DNA from: an uncultured Caulobacter sp.
GTDB taxonomy: Bacteria > Pseudomonadota > Alphaproteobacteria > Caulobacterales > Caulobacteraceae
Direction of reading: 5' to 3'
DNA: 62,962 nucleotides
Assembly: GCA_937991555.1 (NCBI GenBank)
Contig: CALKHU010000196.1
Coordinates: forward strand, 1 to 62,962
Each line of letters opens with the position of its first letter. Within the stretch, counting starts at the first letter, position 1. Made by a program: the position numbers and the translations under genes. Below the pieces are notes generated by a model. That model was not told where the DNA came from, did not search any database, and worked only from the letters and a program-made list of their open reading frames with translations. Positions 51,417 to 59,249 of the stretch are shown here, piece after piece.

Positions 51417-51908
51417 ATGGGCAGAACAGCGGACTATTCGCAGCAGACGTGCGGCATCGCCGCCACCCTGGAGATCGTCGGCGATCCCTGGACGATCCTG
51501 ATCCTGCGCGACGCCTTCCGCGGCGTGCGGCGTTTCGAGCAGTGGCAGGAGCGCCTCGGGGTCGCGCGCAATGTGCTGGCTGCCCGGTTGAAGACGCTGG
51601 TCGCCCACGGCGTCATGGAAACCCGGCTCTACTCCGAACGCCCGCCGCGTAACGAGTATGTGCTGACCGACAAGGGCCAGGACCTCCGGCCCGTGCTGCT
51701 GACCCTGGCCGACTGGGGCAACCGTCACGTCTACGGCGGCGACGCGCCGGTGCTGTTCGTGCACGACCACTGCGGCAAGCCGTTCACGCCCAAACTGGTC
51801 TGCGCGGAATGCGGCGAGGGCCTGATCCCCGGCGACCTGCGCCATATCCACCGCAAGGACGGCGCCCCGACCGTGGGCGAAGCGCTGGCGGGCGCGGACA
51901 AGGCCTGA
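51417..51908 (+). CDS. HxlR-family transcriptional regulator
   Basis: A 163-residue regulator. The HxlR winged helix covers residues 8-100: QQTCGIAATLEIVGDPWTILILRDAFRGVRRFEQWQ, then LGVARNVLAARLKTLVAHGVMETRLYSERPPRNEYVLTDKGQDL. Cys12 is near the position of the redox or ligand Cys in many HxlR proteins. A short C-terminal extension holds HDHCGKPF and CAECGE, a possible metal-binding cluster. It is divergent from the thiolase, with the operator between them. Probable repressor of acyl-CoA genes; the ligand is unknown. Confidence 0.9.
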   Translation: MGRTADYSQQTCGIAATLEIVGDPWTILILRDAFRGVRRFEQWQERLGVARNVLAARLKTLVAHGVMETRLYSERPPRNEYVLTDKGQDLRPVLLTLADWGNRHVYGGDAPVLFVHDHCGKPFTPKLVCAECGEGLIPGDLRHIHRKDGAPTVGEALAGADKA

Positions 51909-51969
51909 TCCGCCGCGTGGACGGGGCGCGCGGCCCGACGGGCCGCTTCAGCCCGTTCCGGCCCGCGGT

Positions 51970-51984
51970 TTCAGTTATGGTTAA
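51970..51984. promoter_or_regulatory. CtrA-like box before fliI
   Basis: TTCA-GTTATGG-TTAA matches the CtrA consensus TTAA-N7-TTAA in 7 of 8 bases, and its complement contains TTAACCAT. fliI-type promoters of Caulobacter are CtrA-dependent. It ends 15 bases before the ATG at 52000, which is close for a promoter and supports a downstream translation start. Confidence 0.55.
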
Positions 51985-51999
51985 TGCCGATCCGCGAGG

Positions 52000-53367
52000 A
52001 TGGCGCCTCAGAGTTCCCGGGGCCCCACGTTGCGCAGTCTCATCGCCGCCGTCGAGCGTATCGAACCCTTGTCCGTCTCCGGCCGGGTCGCGGCCGTCAA
52101 CGGACTGCTGATCGAGGCCCGGGGCGGGCTGACCCATCTGCCGGTCGGCGCGCGGGCCGAGATCGTGCGCCGCGCCGCCGCGCCGCTGCCCGCCGAGGTC
52201 GTCGGCTTCCGCGAAACCCGCGCCCTGCTGATGCCCTTCGGCCCTGTCGAGGGCGTGGCGCCCGGCGCCGAGATCCGCATCCAGCCCGACGGCGCCGTGG
52301 TGCGCCCGACCAGGGCTTGGCTGGGCCGCATCGTCGACGCCTTCGGCGAGCCGATCGACGGCAAGGGCCCGCTGCCGCAGGGCCAGGCCGCCTACCCGCT
52401 GCGGGCCCCGCCGCCGCCGGCCCATGCGCGCGGCCGGGTGGGCGAACGGCTCGACCTCGGCGTGCGGGCGATGAACGTCTTCACCACCACATGCCGCGGC
52501 CAGCGGCTGGGCATCTTCGCCGGCTCCGGCGTCGGCAAGTCGGTGCTGCTGTCGATGCTGGCGCGGGAGGCGACCTGCGACGCGGTCGTCGTCGGGCTGA
52601 TCGGCGAACGCGGCCGCGAAGTGCGCGAGTTCATCGAGGAGACGCTCGGCGAGGAAGGCCTCAAGCGCGCCGTGGTGGTCGTGGCCACCTCGGACGAGCC
52701 GGCCCTGAAGCGGCGGCAGGCGGCCTACATGACCCTGGCCGTCGCCGAGGCGCTGCGCGACCAGGACCTGGAGGTCCTGTGCCTGATGGACAGCGTCACC
52801 CGCTTCGCCATGGCCCAGCGCGAGATCGGGCTGGCCGCCGGCGAGCCGCCGACGACCAAGGGCTACACCCCGACCGTGTTCACCGAGCTGCCGAAGCTGC
52901 TGGAGCGGGCCGGCCCCGGTCCGATCCGGCCGGACGGGACCACCGCGGGCCCGATCACCGGCCTGTTCACGGTGCTGGTCGACGGCGACGACCACAACGA
53001 GCCGATCGCCGACGCGGTGCGCGGCATTCTCGATGGCCACATCGTGATGGAAAGAAGCATCGCCGAGCGCGGACGCTTCCCGGCCATTAACGTCCTCAAG
53101 TCTATCAGTCGGACCATGCCCGGCTGCCAGCTGCCCCATGAACGCGAGATCGTCAAAGCCGCGAGGCAGACGTTGTCGGCCTACGCCAACATGGAGGAGC
53201 TGATCCGGATCGGCGCCTACCGTCCCGGGTCGGACCCGCAGATCGACCGGGCCATCGCCCTCAACCCCGACCTCGAGGCCTTCCTGTCGCAGGACAAGGA
53301 CGAGGCCACCTCGCTCGGCGACAGCTTCGGCCGTCTCGACGGCATTCTCGCGGGCGGCGTCCAGTGA
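52000..53367 (+). CDS. fliI: Flagellum-specific ATPase FliI
   Basis: A 455-residue export ATPase of the flagellar type III apparatus. The Walker A motif GSGVGKS is at residues 175-181 and the Walker B Asp is Asp264 (LCLMDSVTRF). Family blocks YTPTVFTELPKLLERAG and GRFPAINVLKSISRTMPGC follow. ATG at 52000 has a poor Shine-Dalgarno. TTG at 52030 (LRSLIAAVERIEPLS) would give 445 residues and leave room for the CtrA-controlled promoter, so the true start may be there. fliJ overlaps its end by 4 bases. Confidence 0.95.
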   Translation: MAPQSSRGPTLRSLIAAVERIEPLSVSGRVAAVNGLLIEARGGLTHLPVGARAEIVRRAAAPLPAEVVGFRETRALLMPFGPVEGVAPGAEIRIQPDGAVVRPTRAWLGRIVDAFGEPIDGKGPLPQGQAAYPLRAPPPPAHARGRVGERLDLGVRAMNVFTTTCRGQRLGIFAGSGVGKSVLLSMLAREATCDAVVVGLIGERGREVREFIEETLGEEGLKRAVVVVATSDEPALKRRQAAYMTLAVAEALRDQDLEVLCLMDSVTRFAMAQREIGLAAGEPPTTKGYTPTVFTELPKLLERAGPGPIRPDGTTAGPITGLFTVLVDGDDHNEPIADAVRGILDGHIVMERSIAERGRFPAINVLKSISRTMPGCQLPHEREIVKAARQTLSAYANMEELIRIGAYRPGSDPQIDRAIALNPDLEAFLSQDKDEATSLGDSFGRLDGILAGGVQ

Positions 53368-53771
53368 AGGCGATGAAATCCCTGATCCGCATCTCCACCC
53401 ACGAGGTCGAGGTGCTGCAGAAGCGGCTCGCGGAGATCGTCGACCGCCGCACCGCCGCCGAACTGAAGCTGGTGGTGCTCGAGGCCGAGGGCGAGGCCGA
53501 GCTGCTGCGCGCGCGGCAGGACGCCGAGGCCGGCTGGTACCTGGTCGGCTTTCGCGAGGGGCTGAAGCAGCGCAAGGCGGCGGTGCAGGCCGAGATCGAC
53601 AGCATCGCGCTCGAGGAGGCCGGCGCCCGCGACGCACTGGGCGAGGCCTTCGAGGCGCTGAAGAAGTACGAGCACGTCAACGACGCCCACGCCGCCGCGG
53701 CACGCAAGGCCCAGGACCGCCGCGACACCGCCGCCCTGGACGAGCTGGGGCTGCGGCGGATGAGCCGGTGA
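53364..53771 (+). CDS. fliJ: Flagellar export chaperone FliJ
   Basis: A 135-residue coiled-coil protein, the usual FliI partner that stimulates the ATPase and cycles export chaperones. The sequence is almost all charged heptad-like helix (EVLQKRLAEIVDRRTAAELKL, QAEIDSIALEEAGARDALG). Start is GTG at 53364, overlapping the fliI stop (GTGA). ATG at 53373 is an alternative. It is identified mainly by position, length and coiled-coil. Its stop overlaps the start of the xylanase-like gene. Confidence 0.85.
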   Translation: MKAMKSLIRISTHEVEVLQKRLAEIVDRRTAAELKLVVLEAEGEAELLRARQDAEAGWYLVGFREGLKQRKAAVQAEIDSIALEEAGARDALGEAFEALKKYEHVNDAHAAAARKAQDRRDTAALDELGLRRMSR

Positions 53772-54856
53772 AGGCGCCGTCGCGCCGCACGGTTGTCGCC
53801 GCCGGCCTCGCACTGCCGGTCGCCGCCTGCGGCCCCGACGCCAACAGCGAAGTGAACGTCCACTGGCGAGGCGCGCCGCAGTTCACATCGCAGGACGCCC
53901 CGCCCCTCAGGTCGCTGGCCCCCTTCCCCGTCGGCGTCGCGGTGCAGGCGGCCCAGCTGCGGGATCCGGCGTGGACATCCCTGGCGGCGACGCATTTCTC
54001 CCAGCTCACCGCCGAGTGGGAGATGAAGATGGAGTACGTCGTCCAGCCCGACGGCGCCTTCCGCTTCGACCGCGCCGACGCCATCGCCGCCTTCGCGCGC
54101 AGCCGGGGCATGCGGCTCTTCGGCCATACGCTGGTCTGGTACGCCAACGAGCCCGAGGCCTTCGTCCGGCTCGACGAGACGCGGCAGAGCTTCGAGGGGG
54201 CGTTGCGGAACTATGTGACGGCGATGGTGGGCCGCTATCGCGGGCTGGCGAGCGGCTGGGACGTCGTCAACGAGCCGATCCGGGACGACGGCAGCGGTCC
54301 GCGCGACAGCCTGTGGAGCCGGAAGCTGGGCCAGGTCGGGTATTTCCGGGTGGCCTTCGAGGCCGCCCGGGCGGCCGATCCGCAGGCGGTGCTGTTCACC
54401 AACGACTACCACCTGGAGAGCAAGCCGGCGAAGCTGGCCAGCTACATGCGGCTGATCGAGCAGCTGCTGCGCGAGGGCGTCCCGCTGGGCGGAATCGGCT
54501 GCCAGACCCACCTCGATTCGGACCTGCCGGCGGGCGCGATCACCCGCACGCTGAGGGCGCTGGCCGGGTTCGGCCTGCCCATCCACCTGTCCGAGATGGA
54601 CGTGTCCGTCGCCCAGGGCCTGCTCGGCGACCGGGCCGGCGCCGAGCGGCGGCAGGCGGCGCTCTACGGCGAGGCCATGGAGGCCTTCGCCGCCCTGCCC
54701 GACCGCCAGCAGTTCGCGTTCACCGTCTGGGGCCTGCGCGACAGCGACAGCTGGCTGAAGCGCGAGAACGGCTCGGATGCGCCGCTGCTTTTCGATGGGG
54801 CGGGAACGCCGAAGCCGGCGTTCGGGGCGGTGGTGAAGGCGCTGCGGGGTGGGTAG
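53768..54856 (+). CDS. GH10 endo-1,4-beta-xylanase-like lipoprotein
   Basis: A 362-residue glycoside hydrolase family 10 protein, which cleaves beta-1,4-xylan by a retaining mechanism. The acid/base is Glu169 (WDVVNEP) and the nucleophile Glu276 (IHLSEMDVS); both are present. HTLVWYANEP (near 120), LFTNDYHLE (near 207) and FTVWGLRDSDSWL (near 318) complete the barrel. The N-terminus has SRRTVVAAGLALPVAAC, a Tat-like twin Arg plus lipobox, so it is probably exported folded and lipidated. The start GTG at 53768 overlaps fliJ (GTGA), an odd coupling to flagellar genes. Confidence 0.92.
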   Translation: MKAPSRRTVVAAGLALPVAACGPDANSEVNVHWRGAPQFTSQDAPPLRSLAPFPVGVAVQAAQLRDPAWTSLAATHFSQLTAEWEMKMEYVVQPDGAFRFDRADAIAAFARSRGMRLFGHTLVWYANEPEAFVRLDETRQSFEGALRNYVTAMVGRYRGLASGWDVVNEPIRDDGSGPRDSLWSRKLGQVGYFRVAFEAARAADPQAVLFTNDYHLESKPAKLASYMRLIEQLLREGVPLGGIGCQTHLDSDLPAGAITRTLRALAGFGLPIHLSEMDVSVAQGLLGDRAGAERRQAALYGEAMEAFAALPDRQQFAFTVWGLRDSDSWLKRENGSDAPLLFDGAGTPKPAFGAVVKALRGG

Positions 54857-54911
54857 ACGCCCCAACCGTCATCCTGGCGCTTGTCGAGGATGACGGAGAA
54901 CGGTGCGCGGC

Positions 54912-55292
54912 CTACAGCCCGTCCGTCGGCGGCAGCGGGCGCTTCAGGACGTGGTCGGCGTCGCTGGCGTGGCGGAGGGCGCGCAGGTCGTCGGCGATGC
55001 GGAACACCGCCACATAGAGCTCGCAGAACGAGCGCCACAGGAGCGCCAGGGCGACGCACACCAGCAGGCCGGCGATGGTTACCGGCAGGGCGAGCAGCTT
55101 TCCGATCAGGTTGTCGTCGTTGAGCGCCACCCCGACGGCGGCGCCGATGGCCCCGAAGGCGCCGAGGATGATCACGCCCAGGCCCGCCCAGTAGATCAGG
55201 TGGACCACCGGCCCGGTCATCAGGCGCTCGAACGTCAGCAGATCCCAGATAAGACCGCTGCCCGCTTTCCTGCTCTTTGCTCTGGACGCCAT
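54912..55292 (-). CDS. DUF4282-type membrane protein
   Basis: A 126-residue inner-membrane protein with two hydrophobic helices (residues about 30-55, VVHLIYWAGLGVIILGAFGAIG, and 65-90, LLALPVTIAGLLVCVALALLW) and the DUF4282-like FERLMTGPVVHLIYWAG. The basic N-terminus (ASRAKSRKAGSG) is cytosolic. ATG at 55292 was chosen. An upstream extension lacks conservation. Function is unknown. Confidence 0.78.
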   Translation of the reverse strand: MASRAKSRKAGSGLIWDLLTFERLMTGPVVHLIYWAGLGVIILGAFGAIGAAVGVALNDDNLIGKLLALPVTIAGLLVCVALALLWRSFCELYVAVFRIADDLRALRHASDADHVLKRPLPPTDGL

Positions 55293-55417
55293 CGTCACTG
55301 TTTCCCCGGACCGACCGGCGGCCGTATCACTCACCGCATGTCTATCGGGGCGGGGGGACGGCGGCAACCGTGACGGTTCGCTCCGGCCCCGGAGGGTGGA
55401 GCGAACCGCGGTCCGGG

Positions 55418-55921
55418 TCAGTTCGTGCGGACGGATCCCGAGGCGTGCATTTGAGCCTCCGTCTGGCTGCTGACGGCGACGCCGCCGTCCATCCGCAACG
55501 CCGCCGACGGCAGGGTGACGACGCCGCTGCGGGTCTGGATCCGCACGTAGCCCGACCCGTCCGCCGAGAGGACCTTGCCGATCATCGCGCCGCTGCTGTC
55601 GCGGACGGCCGCGCCGGCGCGAACCTGGCCGGCGGTGCGGGCGCTGGCGTCGCTCGCCTCGTCGGCCGCGCCCCGGGCGCGCTCGACCGTGGAGCCGGCC
55701 TTGTCCTTCGCGCGCTTGACCGTGCGACGCGACGTCTCGGTTCCGCGCTGGACCGTATCGCCGAGGTCCGGCCCGGTGACGCGGCCTGTGACCGAGCCCG
55801 TGACGCCGCCGACCGGCGCGCCCAGGCCGCCGCTGACGCCGCCGCCGATCACCTGGGCCTGGGCGGCGCCCGCCAGCGCCATCGCGCCGGCGGCGCCGAG
55901 AAGAATGAGGGTGCCACGCAT
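55418..55921 (-). CDS. Exported PRC-barrel-like protein, paralog of 58647
   Basis: A 167-residue envelope protein: signal peptide (MRGTLILLGAAGAMALAGAAQAQ), a Gly/Val/Thr-rich segment, a charged helical middle (TSRRTVKRAKDKAGSTVERARGAADEASD) and a C-terminal PRC-barrel-like module (GAAVRDSSGAMIGKVLS then LPSAALRMDGGVAVSSQTEAQM). The last 60 residues align with the protein at 58647-59093. ATG at 55921 has AAGGAG six bases upstream. Function is unknown. Confidence 0.75.
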   Translation of the reverse strand: MRGTLILLGAAGAMALAGAAQAQVIGGGVSGGLGAPVGGVTGSVTGRVTGPDLGDTVQRGTETSRRTVKRAKDKAGSTVERARGAADEASDASARTAGQVRAGAAVRDSSGAMIGKVLSADGSGYVRIQTRSGVVTLPSAALRMDGGVAVSSQTEAQMHASGSVRTN

Positions 55922-56055
55922 CGATCGCTCCTTGTCCATCCCCCGCCCGTTCGGGCCATTAACCGCGCTCGCGCGCCAGGGTTCCCTCGGGACACGCTTG
56001 CGAAGGCCGGGCGTGGCCCGTTAGCTGTCCGTAAAAGCCACAGGGAAACGCTGCC

Positions 56056-56865
56056 ATGAGCGCCGAAGACCGCATCTCCGTGACCCTCGAGAACGGCGTC
56101 GCCGACGTCCGCCTGGTCCGTGTCGACAAGATGAACGCCCTCGACGACGCGATGTTCTCCGCCCTGATCGAGACCGGCGAGCGACTGAAGGCCGACCCTG
56201 CGGTGCGCGTGGTGGTGCTGTCGGGCGAGGGCCGCGCCTTCTGCGCCGGGCTCGACATGGGCAACTTCGGCAGGATGGCCTCGGGCGAGCGCAAGGGCGG
56301 CGAGGGCCTGGTGACGATGGAACGGACGCCAGGCGGCTCCAACCGTGCGCAGCATGCGGTCATGGTCTGGCGCGAGGTCCCCGTGCCGGTAATCGCGGCG
56401 ATCCACGGCGTCGCTTTCGGCGGCGGCTTCCAGCTGACCCTCGGGGCCGACATCCGCTACGTGACCGCGGACACGAAGATGTCGGTCATGGAGATCAAGT
56501 GGGGCCTGGTGCCCGACATGGCCGGCCTGGTGCTGATGCGCCAGCTGGCCCGCGACGACGTCATCCGCGAGCTCACCTATACCGGCCGGCAGTTCACCGG
56601 CGAGGAGGCCGTGCAGCTCGGCTTCGCAACCCGTGTCTGCGCCGACCCGCGCGCCGACGCCCTGGCCCTGGCGGCGGAGATCGCGGCCAAGAACCCGCAC
56701 GCCATCCGCGCCGACAAGCGCCTGTTCGAGGTGGCCGCGCGCGGCGACCAGCACGAGATCCTGAAAGCCGAGTCCGCCGAGCAGGGCGCGCTGATCGGCT
56801 CGCCGAACCAGGTCGAGGCCGTCATGGCCAACATGCAGAAGCGCGCGCCGGTGTTCGCGGACTGA
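56056..56865 (+). CDS. Crotonase/enoyl-CoA hydratase family protein
   Basis: A 269-residue crotonase-fold enzyme. Motifs are EGRAFCAGLDMGNFG (residues about 58-72) and HGVAFGGGFQLTLGADIRYVT (about 117-137). The active-site stretch is MSVMEIKWGLVPDMAGLVLMR with Glu in MEIKWG. The GRAFCAGLDM form resembles some isomerases and dienoyl-CoA isomerases as well as hydratases. Substrate is unknown. It is a lone gene. Confidence 0.9.
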   Translation: MSAEDRISVTLENGVADVRLVRVDKMNALDDAMFSALIETGERLKADPAVRVVVLSGEGRAFCAGLDMGNFGRMASGERKGGEGLVTMERTPGGSNRAQHAVMVWREVPVPVIAAIHGVAFGGGFQLTLGADIRYVTADTKMSVMEIKWGLVPDMAGLVLMRQLARDDVIRELTYTGRQFTGEEAVQLGFATRVCADPRADALALAAEIAAKNPHAIRADKRLFEVAARGDQHEILKAESAEQGALIGSPNQVEAVMANMQKRAPVFAD

Positions 56866-56911
56866 GGCGCGCAGGGGGACACGCACGGAGGTGCATGCCC
56901 CCGACGCCGCC

Positions 56912-57253
56912 CTACTTCGCCAGCGCCTTGCCGACAGCGCCGCCGACCAGGCCGCCGACGGCGGAGGCGGACGTGCCGATGACGAAGGTGATCGGCGGCA
57001 CCTGACCCAGCGCCCAGGACATGGCGATGCCGATGAACGCGCAGACGCCGCCGGCGACGGCGCCGCCGACCAGGGCGCCGCCCCAGCCGGTCTCCGCGGC
57101 GCGGGCATAGAGCAGGCCGGAGACGAGCGAGATCAGCGTGCCCGCGACCGGGTACCAGGCCTGGACCGCCGGCAGGAAATGGCCGGCGACGATCATGGCG
57201 ATCTGCATCGCCGCGCCGATCACCGTGGCGGTGATCAGGGCTCTCATGTTCAT
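56912..57253 (-). CDS. Small membrane protein, four predicted helices
   Basis: A 113-residue very hydrophobic protein with about four transmembrane helices (LITATVIGAAMQIAMIVAG, YPVAGTLISLVSGLLYA, ALVGGAVAGGVCAFIGIAMSW, and a Gly-rich VIGTSASAVGGLVGGAVG). No family was recognised. ATG at 57253 overlaps the SRPBCC stop by 4 bases, so it is co-translated with it. Third gene of the tetR operon. Confidence 0.75.
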   Translation of the reverse strand: MNMRALITATVIGAAMQIAMIVAGHFLPAVQAWYPVAGTLISLVSGLLYARAAETGWGGALVGGAVAGGVCAFIGIAMSWALGQVPPITFVIGTSASAVGGLVGGAVGKALAK

Positions 57254-57909
57254 TTGGTGGTTCCTCCCCCCGTTACCACGGCCGATGCGGCCTGGGCCTT
57301 GCGGCGCTCGGCGACGGCGGCCCAGTCGACCGGGCCGGTGTCGAAGCGCTTCTTCAGTTCGTTGAGCGTGTAGGCGTTGCCCCACTCGAAGTGCCGGTAG
57401 AGCGTGTCGAAGCCGACCCCGGGGCCGTAGCCGACGGCGGTCAGCACCACGCGGGTGCGACCCTGGCCGAGGTCCTCGAACTCCATCGTCGTGGAGATCT
57501 GCGGGAACAGGTCGCGGTGCGGCAGCGCCCTGGGCGCCTGGACGTTGCGGATCGACAGCATCCGCTCCGGCACATAGGCGACGATCCGGTTCCTGATGTT
57601 GTCGGGGTCGCCGATCTTCGCCCCGGCGTTGTAGCTGGCCTCGATCACGCCATCGACGGCGAGGTCGATCTTCGCCACGGGCGCGACCCATTCGCGGTAG
57701 CCTTCACTGGTCGTGAACGCGCGCCAGACCTCGGCCGGCGTGGCGTTGACGACGATCGACAGCTGCAGCACGCGGTCGCCGTCGGGCTCGACGAAGGAAC
57801 TGTTGCTCACATCGCGATACTGACGCCAGTCCGGGAAGGCCGGCTCGGCGGCGGAGGCCGCGGTGGAAAGGGCGAAGGCGGCGACGGCCGCCAGCAGGAT
57901 GCGCTTCAC
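57250..57909 (-). CDS. Exported SRPBCC (START-like) protein
   Basis: A 219-residue protein with a signal peptide (MKRILLAAVAAFALSTAASAAEP) and a Bet v1/SRPBCC lipid- or ligand-binding fold: LQLSIVVNATPAEVWRAFTTSEGYREWVAPVAKIDLAVDG, then ILSIRN-type strands and a long C-terminal helix with FEWGNAYTLNELKKRF. A periplasmic SRPBCC is less usual than a cytoplasmic one. GTG at 57909 overlaps the tetR stop (GTGA). It may bind the compound sensed by the regulator. Confidence 0.82.
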   Translation of the reverse strand: MKRILLAAVAAFALSTAASAAEPAFPDWRQYRDVSNSSFVEPDGDRVLQLSIVVNATPAEVWRAFTTSEGYREWVAPVAKIDLAVDGVIEASYNAGAKIGDPDNIRNRIVAYVPERMLSIRNVQAPRALPHRDLFPQISTTMEFEDLGQGRTRVVLTAVGYGPGVGFDTLYRHFEWGNAYTLNELKKRFDTGPVDWAAVAERRKAQAASAVVTGGGTTK

Positions 57910-58532
57910 GTACCGGTCTCCACGGCTTGGGTCTGCGCCGCCGCGCCGCGGGCGGCAGCCTCCAGCAGGGTGATGTAGGACCGCAGTCCGGCCACGGAGG
58001 CGTCGAACGCCTCCAGTGTGCGGTGGGTGCGCGACTGCATCACCCCGCCCTCCATCGTGGTCAGCACGAAGACGGCCAGCGCCCTGGTGTCCGTGCCCGG
58101 CGGCAGGCGGTGTTTGGCCTGGTCGAGGCAGGCCTTAACATGCCTGACCCAGCCGTCGAAGTTGACGGACAGCAGTTCGCGGACCGGAGGGTCGGGCTCG
58201 TGCAGCTCAAGGGCGATCGAGCCGATCGGGCAGCCGTACAGACAGTCGGTCGAGCGGAGCATCTCGCGATAGGCGCCGAGCAGGGCGAAGATGCGCTCGA
58301 TCGGATCGTCGACGCCCTCCCAGGCGGGAGCCAGAAGCATCGGATAGATGCCGTCGCGGTACATCTCCAGCACCGCGAGCAGCACGTCCTGCTTGGTCGG
58401 GTAGAAGTGGTAGAGGCTGCCGGAGTTGGCCCCGGCCTCCCGCAGGATGTCCGCCACCGACGTCGACAGGTAGCCCTTCTCGGAGAAGAGGGTCATGGCG
58501 GCGAACAGGATGCGTTCGCGGGTGGTCTCCAC
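57906..58532 (-). CDS. TetR-family transcriptional regulator
   Basis: A 208-residue regulator. The helix-turn-helix is in TTRERILFAAMTLFSEKGYLSTSVADILREAGANSGSLYHFYPTKQDVL, followed by a C-terminal ligand domain with two cysteines (DCLYGCPIGSIALELHE). The start chosen is GTG at 58532, since GGAGG precedes it by nine bases; the longer TTG start at 58565 would place the promoter operators inside the gene. It heads an operon with the SRPBCC and membrane proteins and is probably autoregulated. Confidence 0.9.
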   Translation of the reverse strand: METTRERILFAAMTLFSEKGYLSTSVADILREAGANSGSLYHFYPTKQDVLLAVLEMYRDGIYPMLLAPAWEGVDDPIERIFALLGAYREMLRSTDCLYGCPIGSIALELHEPDPPVRELLSVNFDGWVRHVKACLDQAKHRLPPGTDTRALAVFVLTTMEGGVMQSRTHRTLEAFDASVAGLRSYITLLEAAARGAAAQTQAVETGT

Positions 58533-58548
58533 GCGAGGCGGCCTCCGG

Positions 58549-58596
58549 CTTGATCGGTCAATCAAGAGACTGGCAGAACTTGATTATGCAATCAAG
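58549..58596. promoter_or_regulatory. Twin TetR-type operators
   Basis: CTTGAT-CGGTCA-ATCAAG (58549-58566) and CTTGAT-TATGCA-ATCAAG (58579-58596) share exact 6-bp arms. Their centres are 30 bp apart, three helical turns. They sit directly upstream of the GTG start of the tetR gene. Confidence 0.8.
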
Positions 58597-58646
58597 AGCC
58601 GGGAACGAAGACCCCCGGCGTCGGGGACGCCGGGGGCGCGGGGCGG

Positions 58647-59093
58647 CTACTTCGGCTTGCCGCCCTGGATCTGCGCCTTGGTGCTGCTGCTCACCACCAC
58701 GCCGCTGGCGGTGCTCAGGCTCCTGGCCGGGACGGTGTAGGTCTTGCCGTCGATGGTCAGGGTGACATGCCCGCCGTTGACGCCGGCGATCGTGCCGATC
58801 TCGTCGCCGGCGGCATCCGAGACCTTGGCCCCGACGGTCAGCTGCGCCGCGGCCGCGACGGCCGAGCTCGGGCTCGCGGCGCTGTCGGCGGGGCGCGCCG
58901 GCGTCGCGGGAGTCGCCGGCATCGTGGGCGTGGTCTCCGTCCGCGGCGTGGCCGGGGTCGCGGGCGTCGCCGGTGTCGCGGCGGGTTCGTCCTGTGTCGG
59001 CTTCGGGGTCGGGGCGGATTCCTGCGCGGACGCGGCGAAGGCCGTGGCGGCGGTCGCGGCGGTGAGGGCGAAGGCAAGGGTGCGGATACGCAT
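58647..59093 (-). CDS. Exported PRC-barrel-like protein, paralog of 55418
   Basis: A 148-residue envelope protein: signal peptide (MRIRTLAFALTAATAATAFAASA), a low-complexity Pro/Thr/Ala linker of TPATPATPA repeats (residues about 30-75) and a C-terminal module (TVGAKVSDAAGDEIGTIAG...TVPARSLSTASGVVVSSSTKAQI) similar to that of the protein at 55418. The linker may span the cell wall. Function is unknown. Confidence 0.75.
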   Translation of the reverse strand: MRIRTLAFALTAATAATAFAASAQESAPTPKPTQDEPAATPATPATPATPRTETTPTMPATPATPARPADSAASPSSAVAAAAQLTVGAKVSDAAGDEIGTIAGVNGGHVTLTIDGKTYTVPARSLSTASGVVVSSSTKAQIQGGKPK

Positions 59094-59249
59094 TCGGAAG
59101 AGGTCCTCGTGGGGCTCCCCAGCCGCGGGGAGTCCAATGCACGGCCATCGCCTGGGTTCCCCCTGTTCGTCGAGCAGGCGCGCTTGCGATCGATCGAAGC
59201 GTTTGGGGAACCGCCCGTCGCCGCCGGGGCCGTGCGCCGCAGAACGCCG

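Noticed and set aside
54857..54911. Small palindrome CGTCATCC..GGATGACG after the xylanase gene
   Set aside because: Resembles the end of a family-A unit but lacks the stem and the other end; counted as a possible decayed fragment only.
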